Source: a virus. From it: a stretch of 31,046 bases of DNA. Positions within the stretch are counted from its first letter, which is position 1; each line of letters begins with the position of its first letter. The stretch is taken from IMG/VR virus record IMGVR_UViG_3300028809_000049, positions 1 through 31,046 of that record; one strand, written 5' to 3'. The translations under genes and the position numbers were made by a program. Below are positions 8,551-16,350 of the stretch, one piece after another. The notes beneath the pieces are model-generated. The model was not told where the DNA came from, made no database searches, and was given only the letters and a program-made list of their open reading frames with translations.

Positions 8551-9393
8551 GTGGCGCTTGCCCAGTACAGCGAGCTGTTCTGGTTCCCCTCCGGGGCCCT
8601 CGCCGCGGGCGTTCCGGCCAGGGTGTTCCAGCACCAGACGAACACCCTGGCCACCCTCTGGGCCGACTCGGGCGGGACGGTGCCGCTCACCAACCCGCTC
8701 CAGACGTCCGGCACGGGCCGCCTGGAGTTCTGGGCGGAGGAGGGCCGCTACTGGGTCCACATCGACTCGGAGGCATTCGAGATCGCCGTCGGCGCCGGAG
8801 CACAGCCCGCCACCCAGCAGGACATTGCCGACGAGGAGGCCCGCGCGGACGCCGCGTATGCGGCGCTCCTGCATGCGGCCCGGCACGCGGCGGCCGGCGC
8901 GGATCCGGTGACGCTGTCGCAGTCCCAGATCACCGGCCTCGCCACGGCCCTGGCTGCACTCGCTCCCCTGGCCGGAGCCACCTTCACCGGCGCGATCGTC
9001 ATCGACGGCGCGAACCTCACCGTCATCGACACCGGCACCAAGGGCTACCGGCTCCGGCAGGACGGCAGCGACCTCGACCTTGAAGCCACCGGCGCCGCCC
9101 TGTTCCTGTCCGTGTGGTCCGGCACCGCCTTCGACGGCACCCAGCACCACTACCTCCGCCTGGAGTCCGGCACCCACATCGCGCACGCCTCCGGCATCTG
9201 GCAGTTCGCCGCCGGACCGTTCGCCGGGGCGGTGCACACCCTCGACGGCGTCAACGACCGCCTCGGCTTCCACGGCGCTGACCCGGTGGGGCAGGCCACC
9301 ATCACCGGGTCCCGCGCGGACGGGACCGCGCTGGCGTCTCTGCTGACCGCCCTGGCCTTGCGCGGCGACATCATCGACAACACCGACCCGTGA
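8551..9393 (+). CDS. Fibre-like virion protein (head or minor tail fibre)
   Basis: A 280-residue protein from GTG 8551 behind GGGGAAGGGGGAG. The N-terminal 75 residues (ARVFQHQTNTLATLWADSGG, LTNPLQTSGTGRLEFWAEEG, YWVHI) form the small attachment domain often found at the start of actinophage fibre proteins. A short helical stretch (DIADEEARADAAYAALLHAA), a linker (ADPVTLSQSQITGLATALAA) and a beta-rich, Gly/Thr-rich shaft and tip follow. Such a layout usually belongs to trimeric fibres. Its position among head and neck genes, well upstream of the tape measure, makes a head fibre or neck whisker as likely as a tail fibre. Confidence 0.65.
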   Translation: MALAQYSELFWFPSGALAAGVPARVFQHQTNTLATLWADSGGTVPLTNPLQTSGTGRLEFWAEEGRYWVHIDSEAFEIAVGAGAQPATQQDIADEEARADAAYAALLHAARHAAAGADPVTLSQSQITGLATALAALAPLAGATFTGAIVIDGANLTVIDTGTKGYRLRQDGSDLDLEATGAALFLSVWSGTAFDGTQHHYLRLESGTHIAHASGIWQFAAGPFAGAVHTLDGVNDRLGFHGADPVGQATITGSRADGTALASLLTALALRGDIIDNTDP

Positions 9394-9406
9394 GCAGGGA
9401 GTCGCC

Positions 9407-10237
9407 GTGCCTGTCATCAACCCGATCATCGTCCAGCCGTCCGGCAGCGGGGTCATGTCCGGTCCGTGCGGGGACTGGCCGGTGCAGTGGGTGTGCGACC
9501 TGGAGACCCTGAACCCGGCCGTGACCGGGGTCGCGGTGTCGATGGCGACCGAGACCTTGTGGGCGCTGACGGGGATGCGGTTCGGGCTGTGCGAGATCAC
9601 GCTCCGCCCTTGCCGGGATGCTGGCGGCAGCGGCCGGTTCTACGACGACTTCGGGCCGCCGTGGACCGCCCGCCACTGGCCCATCCCCGCACTCATCGGC
9701 GGCCTGTGGTTCAACCTCACCTGCGGCTCGTGCTCGTCCGGCTGCGGCTGCTCGCGGCTGTCGGAGGTGCGGTTGCCTGCGCCGGTGTACGAGGTGACGG
9801 AGGTCGTCATCGACGGCGTCGTGCTTGCCTCGTCGGCGTACCGGCTGGACAACCACCGGGTCTTGGTGCGGACGGACGGCGGCCGGTGGCCGGACGGCAA
9901 TGACCTGTCGGTGGACTCCGGGACCGGGGCATGGTCGGTGACCGCGCGGTTCGGGGAGCCACTGCCGGACGGTGCGGCGCTGGCGATGGGCGAGCTGGCG
10001 TGCGAGATCGCGAAGGCCGCGGACGGCGGCGACTGCCGCCTGCCGGCCGGGGTGCAGCAACTGGTGCGGCAGGGCGTGACGATCTCGTACCCGGACGTCG
10101 GGGAGCTGTTCCGGAAGGGGCAAACGGGCTTGTATCTGGTGGACATGTTCGTGGCGACGTGGAATCCGTCCGGGCTGCGGCAGCGCTCCAGGGTGTACCG
10201 GGTGGATGCGCCGTCGGTACGGAGGCCGGGACCGTGA
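9407..10237 (+). CDS. Head-to-tail adaptor protein
   Basis: A 276-residue protein. GTG 9407 follows GGGAG (9397-9401) at 5 nt. The pattern matches the actinophage adaptor that docks on the portal ring: N-terminal CGDWPVQWVCDLETLNPAV and ETLWALTGMRFGLCEITLRPC, then a Cys-rich segment (CGSCSSGCGCSRLSEVRLP), and a C-terminal helical region (LACEIAKAADGGDCRLPAGVQ, GLYLVDMFVATWNP). The cysteine cluster may bind metal. The stop overlaps the next start (GTGA), so the following neck gene is translationally coupled. Confidence 0.8.
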   Translation: MPVINPIIVQPSGSGVMSGPCGDWPVQWVCDLETLNPAVTGVAVSMATETLWALTGMRFGLCEITLRPCRDAGGSGRFYDDFGPPWTARHWPIPALIGGLWFNLTCGSCSSGCGCSRLSEVRLPAPVYEVTEVVIDGVVLASSAYRLDNHRVLVRTDGGRWPDGNDLSVDSGTGAWSVTARFGEPLPDGAALAMGELACEIAKAADGGDCRLPAGVQQLVRQGVTISYPDVGELFRKGQTGLYLVDMFVATWNPSGLRQRSRVYRVDAPSVRRPGP

Positions 10238-10731
10238 TCAGCGGCGAGTTGAAGTGGTACACGGTGGCGTCGCGGCTGGAGCAGGCCGTGTACGTGGCAC
10301 TGACGGACAAGCCGGACCGGCACAGCGTAGTGCCGGGTGCGATCGCCTGGGATGCCTGCGACTGCGGCATGCTCGCCGTCAGCATCGCCCAGGTGTACCC
10401 GTCCGAGACGTTCCCCGCCCCGCAGGCAGCCCCGTTCGGCGCCTGCCAGGCACCGTACGAGGTAGCTGAGGTCGTCGTGCAGATCATCCGCTGCGCCCCG
10501 TCCGCGCAGGGCCAGGCACTGTGGCCCCCCGTGGCCGCTCTCGACGCCTCCGCCCGGCAGGTCGCCCGCGACGCCTACGAGACCCTGCACGCGGTCTCCG
10601 TGGAGCTGTGCGACATGAACGAGGCGCGGGACATCGCCGACTACCTGATCCGGCCGCAGGTCGCCCAGGGCCCGCAGGGCGGCTGTGTCGGCTCGGAGCT
10701 GCGCGCGCTCGTCTCCCTGCCGAGGAACTAG
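10234..10731 (+). CDS. Conserved neck/tail protein
   Basis: GTG 10234 overlaps the stop of the adaptor gene by 4 nt, giving 165 residues. The frame stays open upstream (to 9931), but that part is out-of-frame reading of the adaptor gene and was excluded. Recognisable parts are LKWYTVASRLEQAVYVAL, CDCGMLAVSIAQVYPSE, VAEVVVQIIRCAPS and a helical C-terminus with DAYETLHAVSVELCDM. The sequence resembles a conserved actinophage protein encoded between the adaptor and the gp10-like protein. By position it could be a head-closure or tail-completion protein. No enzymatic motif is visible. Confidence 0.72.
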   Translation: MISGELKWYTVASRLEQAVYVALTDKPDRHSVVPGAIAWDACDCGMLAVSIAQVYPSETFPAPQAAPFGACQAPYEVAEVVVQIIRCAPSAQGQALWPPVAALDASARQVARDAYETLHAVSVELCDMNEARDIADYLIRPQVAQGPQGGCVGSELRALVSLPRN

Positions 10732-10734
10732 GCG

Positions 10735-11112
10735 ATGGCTGTCATCCGGATCGACTGGGCGGCGGTGGACCGCATGCTCAACTCGCCGACGGGCATGGTC
10801 GGCCGGGACTGCCAGCAGCGCGCCGACCGCACCGCCGCACGCGCCCGGCAGTTCGCACCCGGCAGCATGAGCGAACGCATCGCACCGCCGGTCGTGCAGC
10901 CCGGTCCCGGGGGGCCGTCGGCGGACATCACTGTCAGGCATGAAGCCGTGGGTTACATCATCAACGGCACCCGCCCGCACCAGATCCGCCCCGTGCGCGC
11001 GAAGGCACTCCGCTTCACCGTGGGCGGCCGGGTCGTGTTCGCGAGGCTGGTGAACCATCCCGGCACGAAGCCAGATGACTTCCTGAACAAGAGCCTCCCC
11101 GCTGCCCTGTAG
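10735..11112 (+). CDS. HK97 gp10-like neck/tail completion protein
   Basis: A 125-residue protein; ATG 10735 lies 3 bases after the previous stop with GAGG upstream. The C-terminal half has the characteristic stretch VGYIINGTRPHQIRPVRAKA followed by LRFTVGGRVVFARLVNHPGT and KPDDFL, shared with HK97-gp10-like proteins that work at the head-tail interface or the tail terminus. The N-terminal half is helical and basic. It is the last gene before a promoter-like element and the tail assembly genes, closing the head/neck block. Confidence 0.78.
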   Translation: MAVIRIDWAAVDRMLNSPTGMVGRDCQQRADRTAARARQFAPGSMSERIAPPVVQPGPGGPSADITVRHEAVGYIINGTRPHQIRPVRAKALRFTVGGRVVFARLVNHPGTKPDDFLNKSLPAAL

Positions 11113-11114
11113 CT

Positions 11115-11154
11115 CCGGAATGATCAAGAACGGGGCGAACCTACCGTCACCCGC
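11115..11154 (+). promoter_or_regulatory. Promoter-like element, copy 1, apparently for a leaderless transcript
   Basis: The element consists of CCGGAATGATCA (11115-11126), 15 bp containing CGGGG, then TACCGTC (11142-11148), with the TAnnnT hexamer ending 7 nt before ATG 11155. The same arrangement with identical spacings recurs at 19133-19172. No usable ribosome site lies before ATG 11155. A -10 hexamer 7 nt upstream of a start codon is typical of leaderless actinobacterial transcripts. The -35 region does not match TTGACA, so an activator or non-standard recognition is possible. Confidence 0.6.
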
Positions 11155-11649
11155 ATGACCGACCTCCTCACACCCCCGACCACGGCCGCCGGCCCGCAGC
11201 CCGTCATGGCCGCCGCCCCGCCCGCCGCACGCGACTTCAGCAAGAAGCGCAAGCGCCTCACCTTCACCATCGAACCCGACACCTTCGAAGCCGCACCCGT
11301 GCTCCCCGGCGACGTCTTCGCCGAGTTCGTCACCCTCTACAACGACCGGGCCGACGTCGACACCTACCAGGAGCAGCACGACCTCCTGAAGCAGGCCCTC
11401 GCACTCGCCCTTCTCCCGGACTCCTGGCAGAGGTTCGCCGACCGGCTGAAGGACAAAGACAGCCCGATCGACGACGACCAGATGGCCGACGTCGTCCTCT
11501 GGCTGCTGGAGGAGTACGGGCTGCGCCCTACACAGCCGTCGCAGCCCTCATCGGATGGGCCTGCGAACCCGGCATCTGGCACGCCCTCGACGGAGAGTAC
11601 GCCAGCCGAGGAGTCGACTTCGCAGCCCTCCCAGCCGATCGCTTCCTGA
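11155..11649 (+). CDS. Tail assembly chaperone, short form (gpG-like)
   Basis: A 164-residue product read without frameshifting. Chaperones of this type bind the tape measure protein during tail assembly and are absent from the finished virion. Core features are KKRKRLTFTIEPDTFEAAPV, FAEFVTLYNDRADVDTYQEQ and LLPDSWQRFADRLKDKDSPI, followed by a Pro/Ser/Thr-rich tail (RPTQPSQPSSDGPANP onward) typical of the unshifted C-terminus. ATG 11155 has no convincing ribosome site, which fits leaderless translation from the element at 11115-11154. Position directly before the tape measure gene supports the call. Confidence 0.85.
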   Translation: MTDLLTPPTTAAGPQPVMAAAPPAARDFSKKRKRLTFTIEPDTFEAAPVLPGDVFAEFVTLYNDRADVDTYQEQHDLLKQALALALLPDSWQRFADRLKDKDSPIDDDQMADVVLWLLEEYGLRPTQPSQPSSDGPANPASGTPSTESTPAEESTSQPSQPIAS

Positions 11650-11879
11650 ACGCGATCTACTTCGAGATGCTCCAGCGGCTGATCGTCCACGACGGGCAAT
11701 CCGAGGAACACGCGCGCGCCAAGTTCGATGCGGACCTCGGTGTTTCGGCATGGGCCGTACCCGGACGTGAACGCCGCACACCAGAGCCCGTGGACGACGG
11801 CGCGCCCTGGTGGTGGCGAGGCGCCGAAGACGCCAGCCAGTCGTTCCTCGCATCGATGGGGGTGAGCCTCGGTGGCTGA
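11155..11879 (+). CDS. Tail assembly chaperone, -1 frameshift product (gpGT-like)
   Basis: The -1 frame downstream of the short form is open and clearly coding. From 11529 it reads YTAVAALIGWACEPGIWHAL, then DFAALPADRFLNAIYFEMLQ and APWWWRGAEDASQSFLASMG, stopping at 11877-11879 inside the start of the tape measure gene. The second half has no plausible start of its own near the junction. A -1 slip at the CCCT around 11526-11529 joins the frames as ...GLRP-YTAV..., giving about 241 residues. The G/GT frameshift is widely conserved in long-tailed phages. The exact slip codon is inferred. Confidence 0.8.
11524..11530 (+). other. Probable -1 ribosomal frameshift site
   Basis: In the zero frame the codons are CGC CCT ACA. 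The Pro-tRNA reading CCT (11527-11529) could slip back one base onto CCC (11526-11528), after which translation continues with TAC. No perfect X-XXY-YYZ heptamer is present, so slippage would rest on a single codon. Confidence 0.5.
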
Positions 11880-14800
11880 CCTGATCGGCACCGCAACCAT
11901 CCGCGTCGATATGCCCACCACGGCAGCGGTGCGGCAGGTCCGGCGGTTCGCCTCACAAAGTGACACCCAGCTCCGCGGCCTGCAGAACCGGATCAGCACG
12001 GTCGCGCGGGAGATGCGCAGCATCGGGGACCGGACGATCGGCGTGACGGTAGACGACCGCACCCGCCCCGGCGCGACGTCCGTACGCGCGGCCGTCACCG
12101 ACCTACAACGCCTCGGCCCGGTCCGGATCCCCGTCCAGATCACCGACGGCACCCGCCGCGGCGCCACCGCCGTGCAGACGACCGTTGCGCGTCTGCAACG
12201 GCTCGGCCCGGTCAAGATCCCCGTCACGATCGACGACCAGACCCGGGCCAGCGCAACCGCGACCACTACCGCCCTCGCACGGCTCCGCGCGCTCGGCCCG
12301 GTCCGGATCCCGGTCCAGGTCGTTGACGGAACCCGCCGCGGCGTCCGGGCCGTGCAGACCGCGGTGGCGCAGCTCCGGCGCCTCAGCCCCGTCCGGATCA
12401 GCGCGGACATCGACGTCGACGCAGCCGCCACCACCACGGCGTCCGCGGCCTTCCGCGACCTCCAGCAGGCTGCCCGCGGCACCGCCCGCGCGCTGGGCAC
12501 GCTGGCCACCCGGGCGACGACGGCGACCGCCGCGCTTGTCGCGCTGGGCGCCGCCGCCCGCACGCTGCGCGGCGACATGGACGACCTCGACGGCAGTATC
12601 CGCCGCACCGGCGCCGGCATGACCGGGCTCCGCGGCAGGCTCGGCACCGTCAGCACCTCCGCGTCCAGCGCGGGCAGCGCCATGGACAAGCTGAAGACAG
12701 CGGCGCTGCTGCTGTCGCCTGCGCTGGTGCCGATCGCGGCGCAGGCCATCCACATCCTGCCCCTCGCGGGGGCGTTCGGCGCCGCGGCGGGCGCGGTCGC
12801 GGCGTTCGGTGTGGCCGTGGCCGGGCAGATCGGCTCCCTGTCCGAGGCGGCCGACGCGGAGAAGAAGGCCGCCGACGCGGCGGACAAGTACGGGGCCCGC
12901 AGTAAGCAGGCGGCCGAGGCGCAGGCCGCGCACCAGAAGGTTCTCGCCGGGCTGCCTCCGGCGACGCGTAAGGCTGCCGCGGGGCTGACGATCCTGCGGG
13001 ACCAGTACCGGTCGTGGTCGGACGCGCTGGCGGCGGACACGATGCCGGTGGTCACCAAGAGTTTCGCGGTGTTCGGGGCGGTGCTGCCGAAGCTGACGCC
13101 GGTTGTGAAGGGCGCCAGTGGTGAGCTGAGCCGGTTCATGACGATCCTGGCCGGTGGGGTGCAGACCCGCGGCTTCGACCGGGTGATGGACCGGTTCGCA
13201 CAGTTCTCGTCGGGGGTCCTCAAGCGCGCGAACGACGGCCTGATCCACTTCATGCGGACCCTCGACACCGGCAAAGCGTCCGGGGCGTTCGCGCAGGTGA
13301 TGGAGTACGCGCGGGAGAACGGGCCCCTTGTGCGGGACGTCCTGTCGAACGTCAGCCAGGCGCTGGGGAACCTGCTGGAGGCAGCCTCGAACGTCGGGCC
13401 CGGCCTGCTGACGGTGGTCAACGCGCTGGCCGGTATCGTCGCCGCCCTCCCACCGGGCGCGATCACGGTGTTCCTCCAGGTCGCCATCGCGATCAAGGCG
13501 GTGCGACTGGCGGCGGCCGGGTTCGCTGCGGTGGGCCCGGCGGTCACCGCGTTCGCGACGGCGATCGGCGCGATGCGCGCCGCCGCGGCGGGCGCCTCGG
13601 GTGTCCTGCCGCGGCTGGCGGCGGGGTTCATGGCCCTGTCCCGCGCGGCCCGGATCGCGGTCGCGGGCACCGGCATCGGCCTGCTCGTGATCGCGCTCAC
13701 GGAGATGGCGCAGATGGGCCGCCAGGCCCCGCCCGACGTCGACAAGCTGACGGGGTCGCTGGCCCGGCTGGGCAAGACCGGAAAGGTCGCGGGCGAGGCG
13801 TCGAAGGCGTTCGGCGCGGACCTGGGTGGCTTGTACGGCAAGGTGCAGGCGCTGACGGACCCGGGCACCGCGGACAAGGTGCAGCAGTGGGTGGTCAGCC
13901 TGGGCGGGCTCGCCGACTGGGACTCCACCCCGGTGAAGGAGGCGAAGGAGAACCTCGACGCGATCGACGAGGCACTGGCGGGGCTGGTGAAGAACGGGCA
14001 GGCGGACCTTGCTGCGGCGGCGTTGAAGCGGCTGACTGCGGAGTACGGCAAGGGCGGCCGGGACACCAAGCAGTTCACGAAGGAACTCGACGGGTACAAG
14101 GCCGCGATCGAGGACGCCAAGTTCGAGCAGGAGCTGGCGGCCGAGGCGATGGGCCTGTTCGGTCAGCAGGCGCAGTCGACGTCGGCGAAGCTGGCGGAGC
14201 AGAAGGCCAGCGCGGATGGGCTGCGGCAGGCGATCCAGGCCCTCAACGACGTGAACCGATCTGCGCTCGGGGGGATGATCGGGTTCGAGGCGTCCGTCGA
14301 CGCCGCCGCGAAGGCAGCGAAGGAGAACGCCGGCTCTCTCCGCATGATCAACGGCGAGCTGGACCTGAACAGCCCGAAGGCGCAGGCTGCCGCGACCGCC
14401 CTGAACGATCTGGCGGCGAAGACAGACGAGGCCGCCGGCGCGGCGCGGGAGAGCGGCTCGTCCTGGGCCACGGTCAACGGCATCTACGACCGCGGTCGGC
14501 AGAAGCTCGTCGAGAGCGCCATGCAGATGGGCCTCACCCGCAAGGAGGCGAAGGCCCTCGCCGATCAGATCCTCAAAACGCCGGACAAGACGGCCCGCCT
14601 GAAGGGCGACATCCAGGACCTGGACAAGAAGGTCGACAAGGCGAAGAAGGACATCAAGTCCATCCCGCCGTCGAAGGTGTCCCAGATGAAGGGCACCATC
14701 TCCGACCTTGAGAAGAAGATCAAGGACGCCAAGGCGCGGATCAAGTCCGTGCCCGCCTCGAAGCGGTCCGATCTCCGCGCCAACATCAACGACCTGGAAC

Positions 14801-16350
14801 GCAAGGTCCGCTCGGCAAAGGCGGCGCTGTCCAGCATCCGCAGCCGGTCGGTCACGATCACTGCGTTCGTCCAGTACAAGGGCCAGTCGATCGCGAAGGT
14901 GTCCGCCGGGCGCCTCGCTGCCGGTGGCCGCGTGAAGCGGTACGCGGGCGGCGGGCCGATCCAGTCGTTCCCGGACGGCGGCTACGTGCAGGGGCCCGGC
15001 ACGCCGACGTCGGACAGTGTCCTCGCCCTTATGGGGTCGGGCGCGACCGCGCGTGTCGCGGACACCGAGTACGTCGTCCGCGGCGCCGCGGTCCGTCACT
15101 ACGGGGTGCGGCTGTTCGACGCGCTGAACGCGATGCAAGTGCCCGCGCCGAAGCTGGCCGGTGGGGGCATGGTCGGGGCGGGTGCAGATGCGGGTGCGGG
15201 TCTGGCGGCCGGTCTGGGTGGTGCGGCCCGCGGGGTGGAGGCTGCGGCCCGCGCGTTGGCCGGGGCGGTGACGCGGGGGGTGCGGGAGGAGCTGCAGATC
15301 TCCTCGCCGTCCCGGGCGATGAAGGCCCTGGCCAAGGACGTCGGGAAGGGATTCATCCAGGGGTTGACGGACTCCCGCGACAAGATCAAGGCGGTATCGA
15401 AGGATCTCGCCGCGGATGTGCGGGCCGCGTTCTCCGGCCGTAAAGAGTCCAACCTCATCAAGATGATCAACCGGGAGACGAGCGAACTCCTGACCGCGGC
15501 GAAGAAACGGGACGCCGTTGAGAAGAAGATCAGCGACGCGAAGAAGTTCGCCACCGACACCGCTGCCCGCGCCCGCGACACCGGCAGCCTCGCCCGCATC
15601 GTCAGCCCGGAGTTCGCTGCGCCGCGAATGGTGGAGCAGCGCATGAAGTCGGCGCTGTCGCAGATCAAAGCCTTCACGGCGAACGTGGAGAAGCTGCGGA
15701 AGAAGGGCGTCTCCAAGGCCCTCATGCGGCAGATTCTGGAGCTGGGCCCGGAGCAGGGCGGCGAGTTCGCCAAGGCCCTGGCCGGTGCGGACGCGGCCAC
15801 CATCAAGCGCTACAACAAGCTGCAATCGGACCTCGACAAGCAGTCGAAGAAGCTCGGCAACAAGGGCGCCGACATGCTCTACGACTCCGGGAAGAAGGCC
15901 GGGGAGGGCTTCCTCACCGGGCTGAAGGCGCAGCAGAAGCAGATCGAGAAGCTCATGTTGGACATCGCGAAGGGCATGCAGAAGGCCATCAGGAAGGCCC
16001 TCGGGATCAAGAGCCCCAGCCGGGTCATGTGGAACGTCGGCACCCTCAGCATGGACGGTCTGCGCGCCGGCCTCCTCCAGCAGGTGCCCGCCGTGCAGCG
16101 GGTGATGGACCGGGTGGCCGGGGCCGTTGCCACCGGCACGCCCGCCAGCCTCCCGCCGCCCGCCCACGGCGGAATGCCGAGGGGGCGGGGTCAGCAGCGG
16201 CCGGCGGGTGCTGGGGGGCCGCGTGAGCTGCACGTCCATGTCCACAACACCGGCGTGATCGGCTCGCAGTTCGAGGTGGAGAACTGGCTCGCCCGCTCCC
16301 TCGACCACCTCAGCCGCACCGGACGCCTCCCCGCCCCGAGGGCCGCCTGA
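11872..16350 (+). CDS. Tape measure protein
   Basis: This 1492-residue protein sets tail length and is injected with the genome. GTG 11872 overlaps the end of the frameshifted chaperone. Five roughly 30-residue repeats cover residues 54-203 (PVRIPVQITDGTRRG-type units). Hydrophobic segments lie at about 279-325, 515-577 and 594-608 and may insert into the membrane during injection. Lys/Asp-rich coiled-coil repeats span about 907-993. A Gly-rich hinge (GGGPIQSFPDGGYVQGPGTP) precedes EYVVRGAAVRHYGVRLFDAL near residue 1075. Two SPSR motifs (about 1146 and 1380) are typical of tape measures. At about 0.15 nm per residue the tail would be roughly 200 nm; that is an estimate. Confidence 0.93.
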   Translation: MADLIGTATIRVDMPTTAAVRQVRRFASQSDTQLRGLQNRISTVAREMRSIGDRTIGVTVDDRTRPGATSVRAAVTDLQRLGPVRIPVQITDGTRRGATAVQTTVARLQRLGPVKIPVTIDDQTRASATATTTALARLRALGPVRIPVQVVDGTRRGVRAVQTAVAQLRRLSPVRISADIDVDAAATTTASAAFRDLQQAARGTARALGTLATRATTATAALVALGAAARTLRGDMDDLDGSIRRTGAGMTGLRGRLGTVSTSASSAGSAMDKLKTAALLLSPALVPIAAQAIHILPLAGAFGAAAGAVAAFGVAVAGQIGSLSEAADAEKKAADAADKYGARSKQAAEAQAAHQKVLAGLPPATRKAAAGLTILRDQYRSWSDALAADTMPVVTKSFAVFGAVLPKLTPVVKGASGELSRFMTILAGGVQTRGFDRVMDRFAQFSSGVLKRANDGLIHFMRTLDTGKASGAFAQVMEYARENGPLVRDVLSNVSQALGNLLEAASNVGPGLLTVVNALAGIVAALPPGAITVFLQVAIAIKAVRLAAAGFAAVGPAVTAFATAIGAMRAAAAGASGVLPRLAAGFMALSRAARIAVAGTGIGLLVIALTEMAQMGRQAPPDVDKLTGSLARLGKTGKVAGEASKAFGADLGGLYGKVQALTDPGTADKVQQWVVSLGGLADWDSTPVKEAKENLDAIDEALAGLVKNGQADLAAAALKRLTAEYGKGGRDTKQFTKELDGYKAAIEDAKFEQELAAEAMGLFGQQAQSTSAKLAEQKASADGLRQAIQALNDVNRSALGGMIGFEASVDAAAKAAKENAGSLRMINGELDLNSPKAQAAATALNDLAAKTDEAAGAARESGSSWATVNGIYDRGRQKLVESAMQMGLTRKEAKALADQILKTPDKTARLKGDIQDLDKKVDKAKKDIKSIPPSKVSQMKGTISDLEKKIKDAKARIKSVPASKRSDLRANINDLERKVRSAKAALSSIRSRSVTITAFVQYKGQSIAKVSAGRLAAGGRVKRYAGGGPIQSFPDGGYVQGPGTPTSDSVLALMGSGATARVADTEYVVRGAAVRHYGVRLFDALNAMQVPAPKLAGGGMVGAGADAGAGLAAGLGGAARGVEAAARALAGAVTRGVREELQISSPSRAMKALAKDVGKGFIQGLTDSRDKIKAVSKDLAADVRAAFSGRKESNLIKMINRETSELLTAAKKRDAVEKKISDAKKFATDTAARARDTGSLARIVSPEFAAPRMVEQRMKSALSQIKAFTANVEKLRKKGVSKALMRQILELGPEQGGEFAKALAGADAATIKRYNKLQSDLDKQSKKLGNKGADMLYDSGKKAGEGFLTGLKAQQKQIEKLMLDIAKGMQKAIRKALGIKSPSRVMWNVGTLSMDGLRAGLLQQVPAVQRVMDRVAGAVATGTPASLPPPAHGGMPRGRGQQRPAGAGGPRELHVHVHNTGVIGSQFEVENWLARSLDHLSRTGRLPAPRAA
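12031..12480 (+). repeat. Five tandem 90-bp (30-residue) repeats in the tape measure gene
   Basis: Units begin at 12031, 12121, 12211, 12301 and 12391, exactly 90 bases apart. Units 2-4 share VRIPVQ/VKIPVT, a DGTRRG or DDQTRA turn and a closing RLxxLGP. Unit 1 begins RTIGVTVDDRTRPG and unit 5 (VRISADIDVDAAA) is degenerate. Each unit reads as a beta strand, turn and helix. Confidence 0.85.

Noticed and set aside
7714-9600. 628-residue minus-strand open frame, with similar ones at 5970-7508, 9640-11379 and 22037-23377
   Set aside because: They run across several real + strand genes and their junctions, which only chance open frames in high-GC DNA do.
11117-11148. ECF sigma promoter (GGAAT ... 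CGTC) reading of the repeated element
   Set aside because: The distance between GGAAT and CGTC is about 23 nt, too long for ECF promoters; the TAnnnT leaderless reading fits better.
12031-12480. CRISPR-like array
   Set aside because: The 90-bp periodicity is continuous coding repeat with no spacers and no cas genes nearby.
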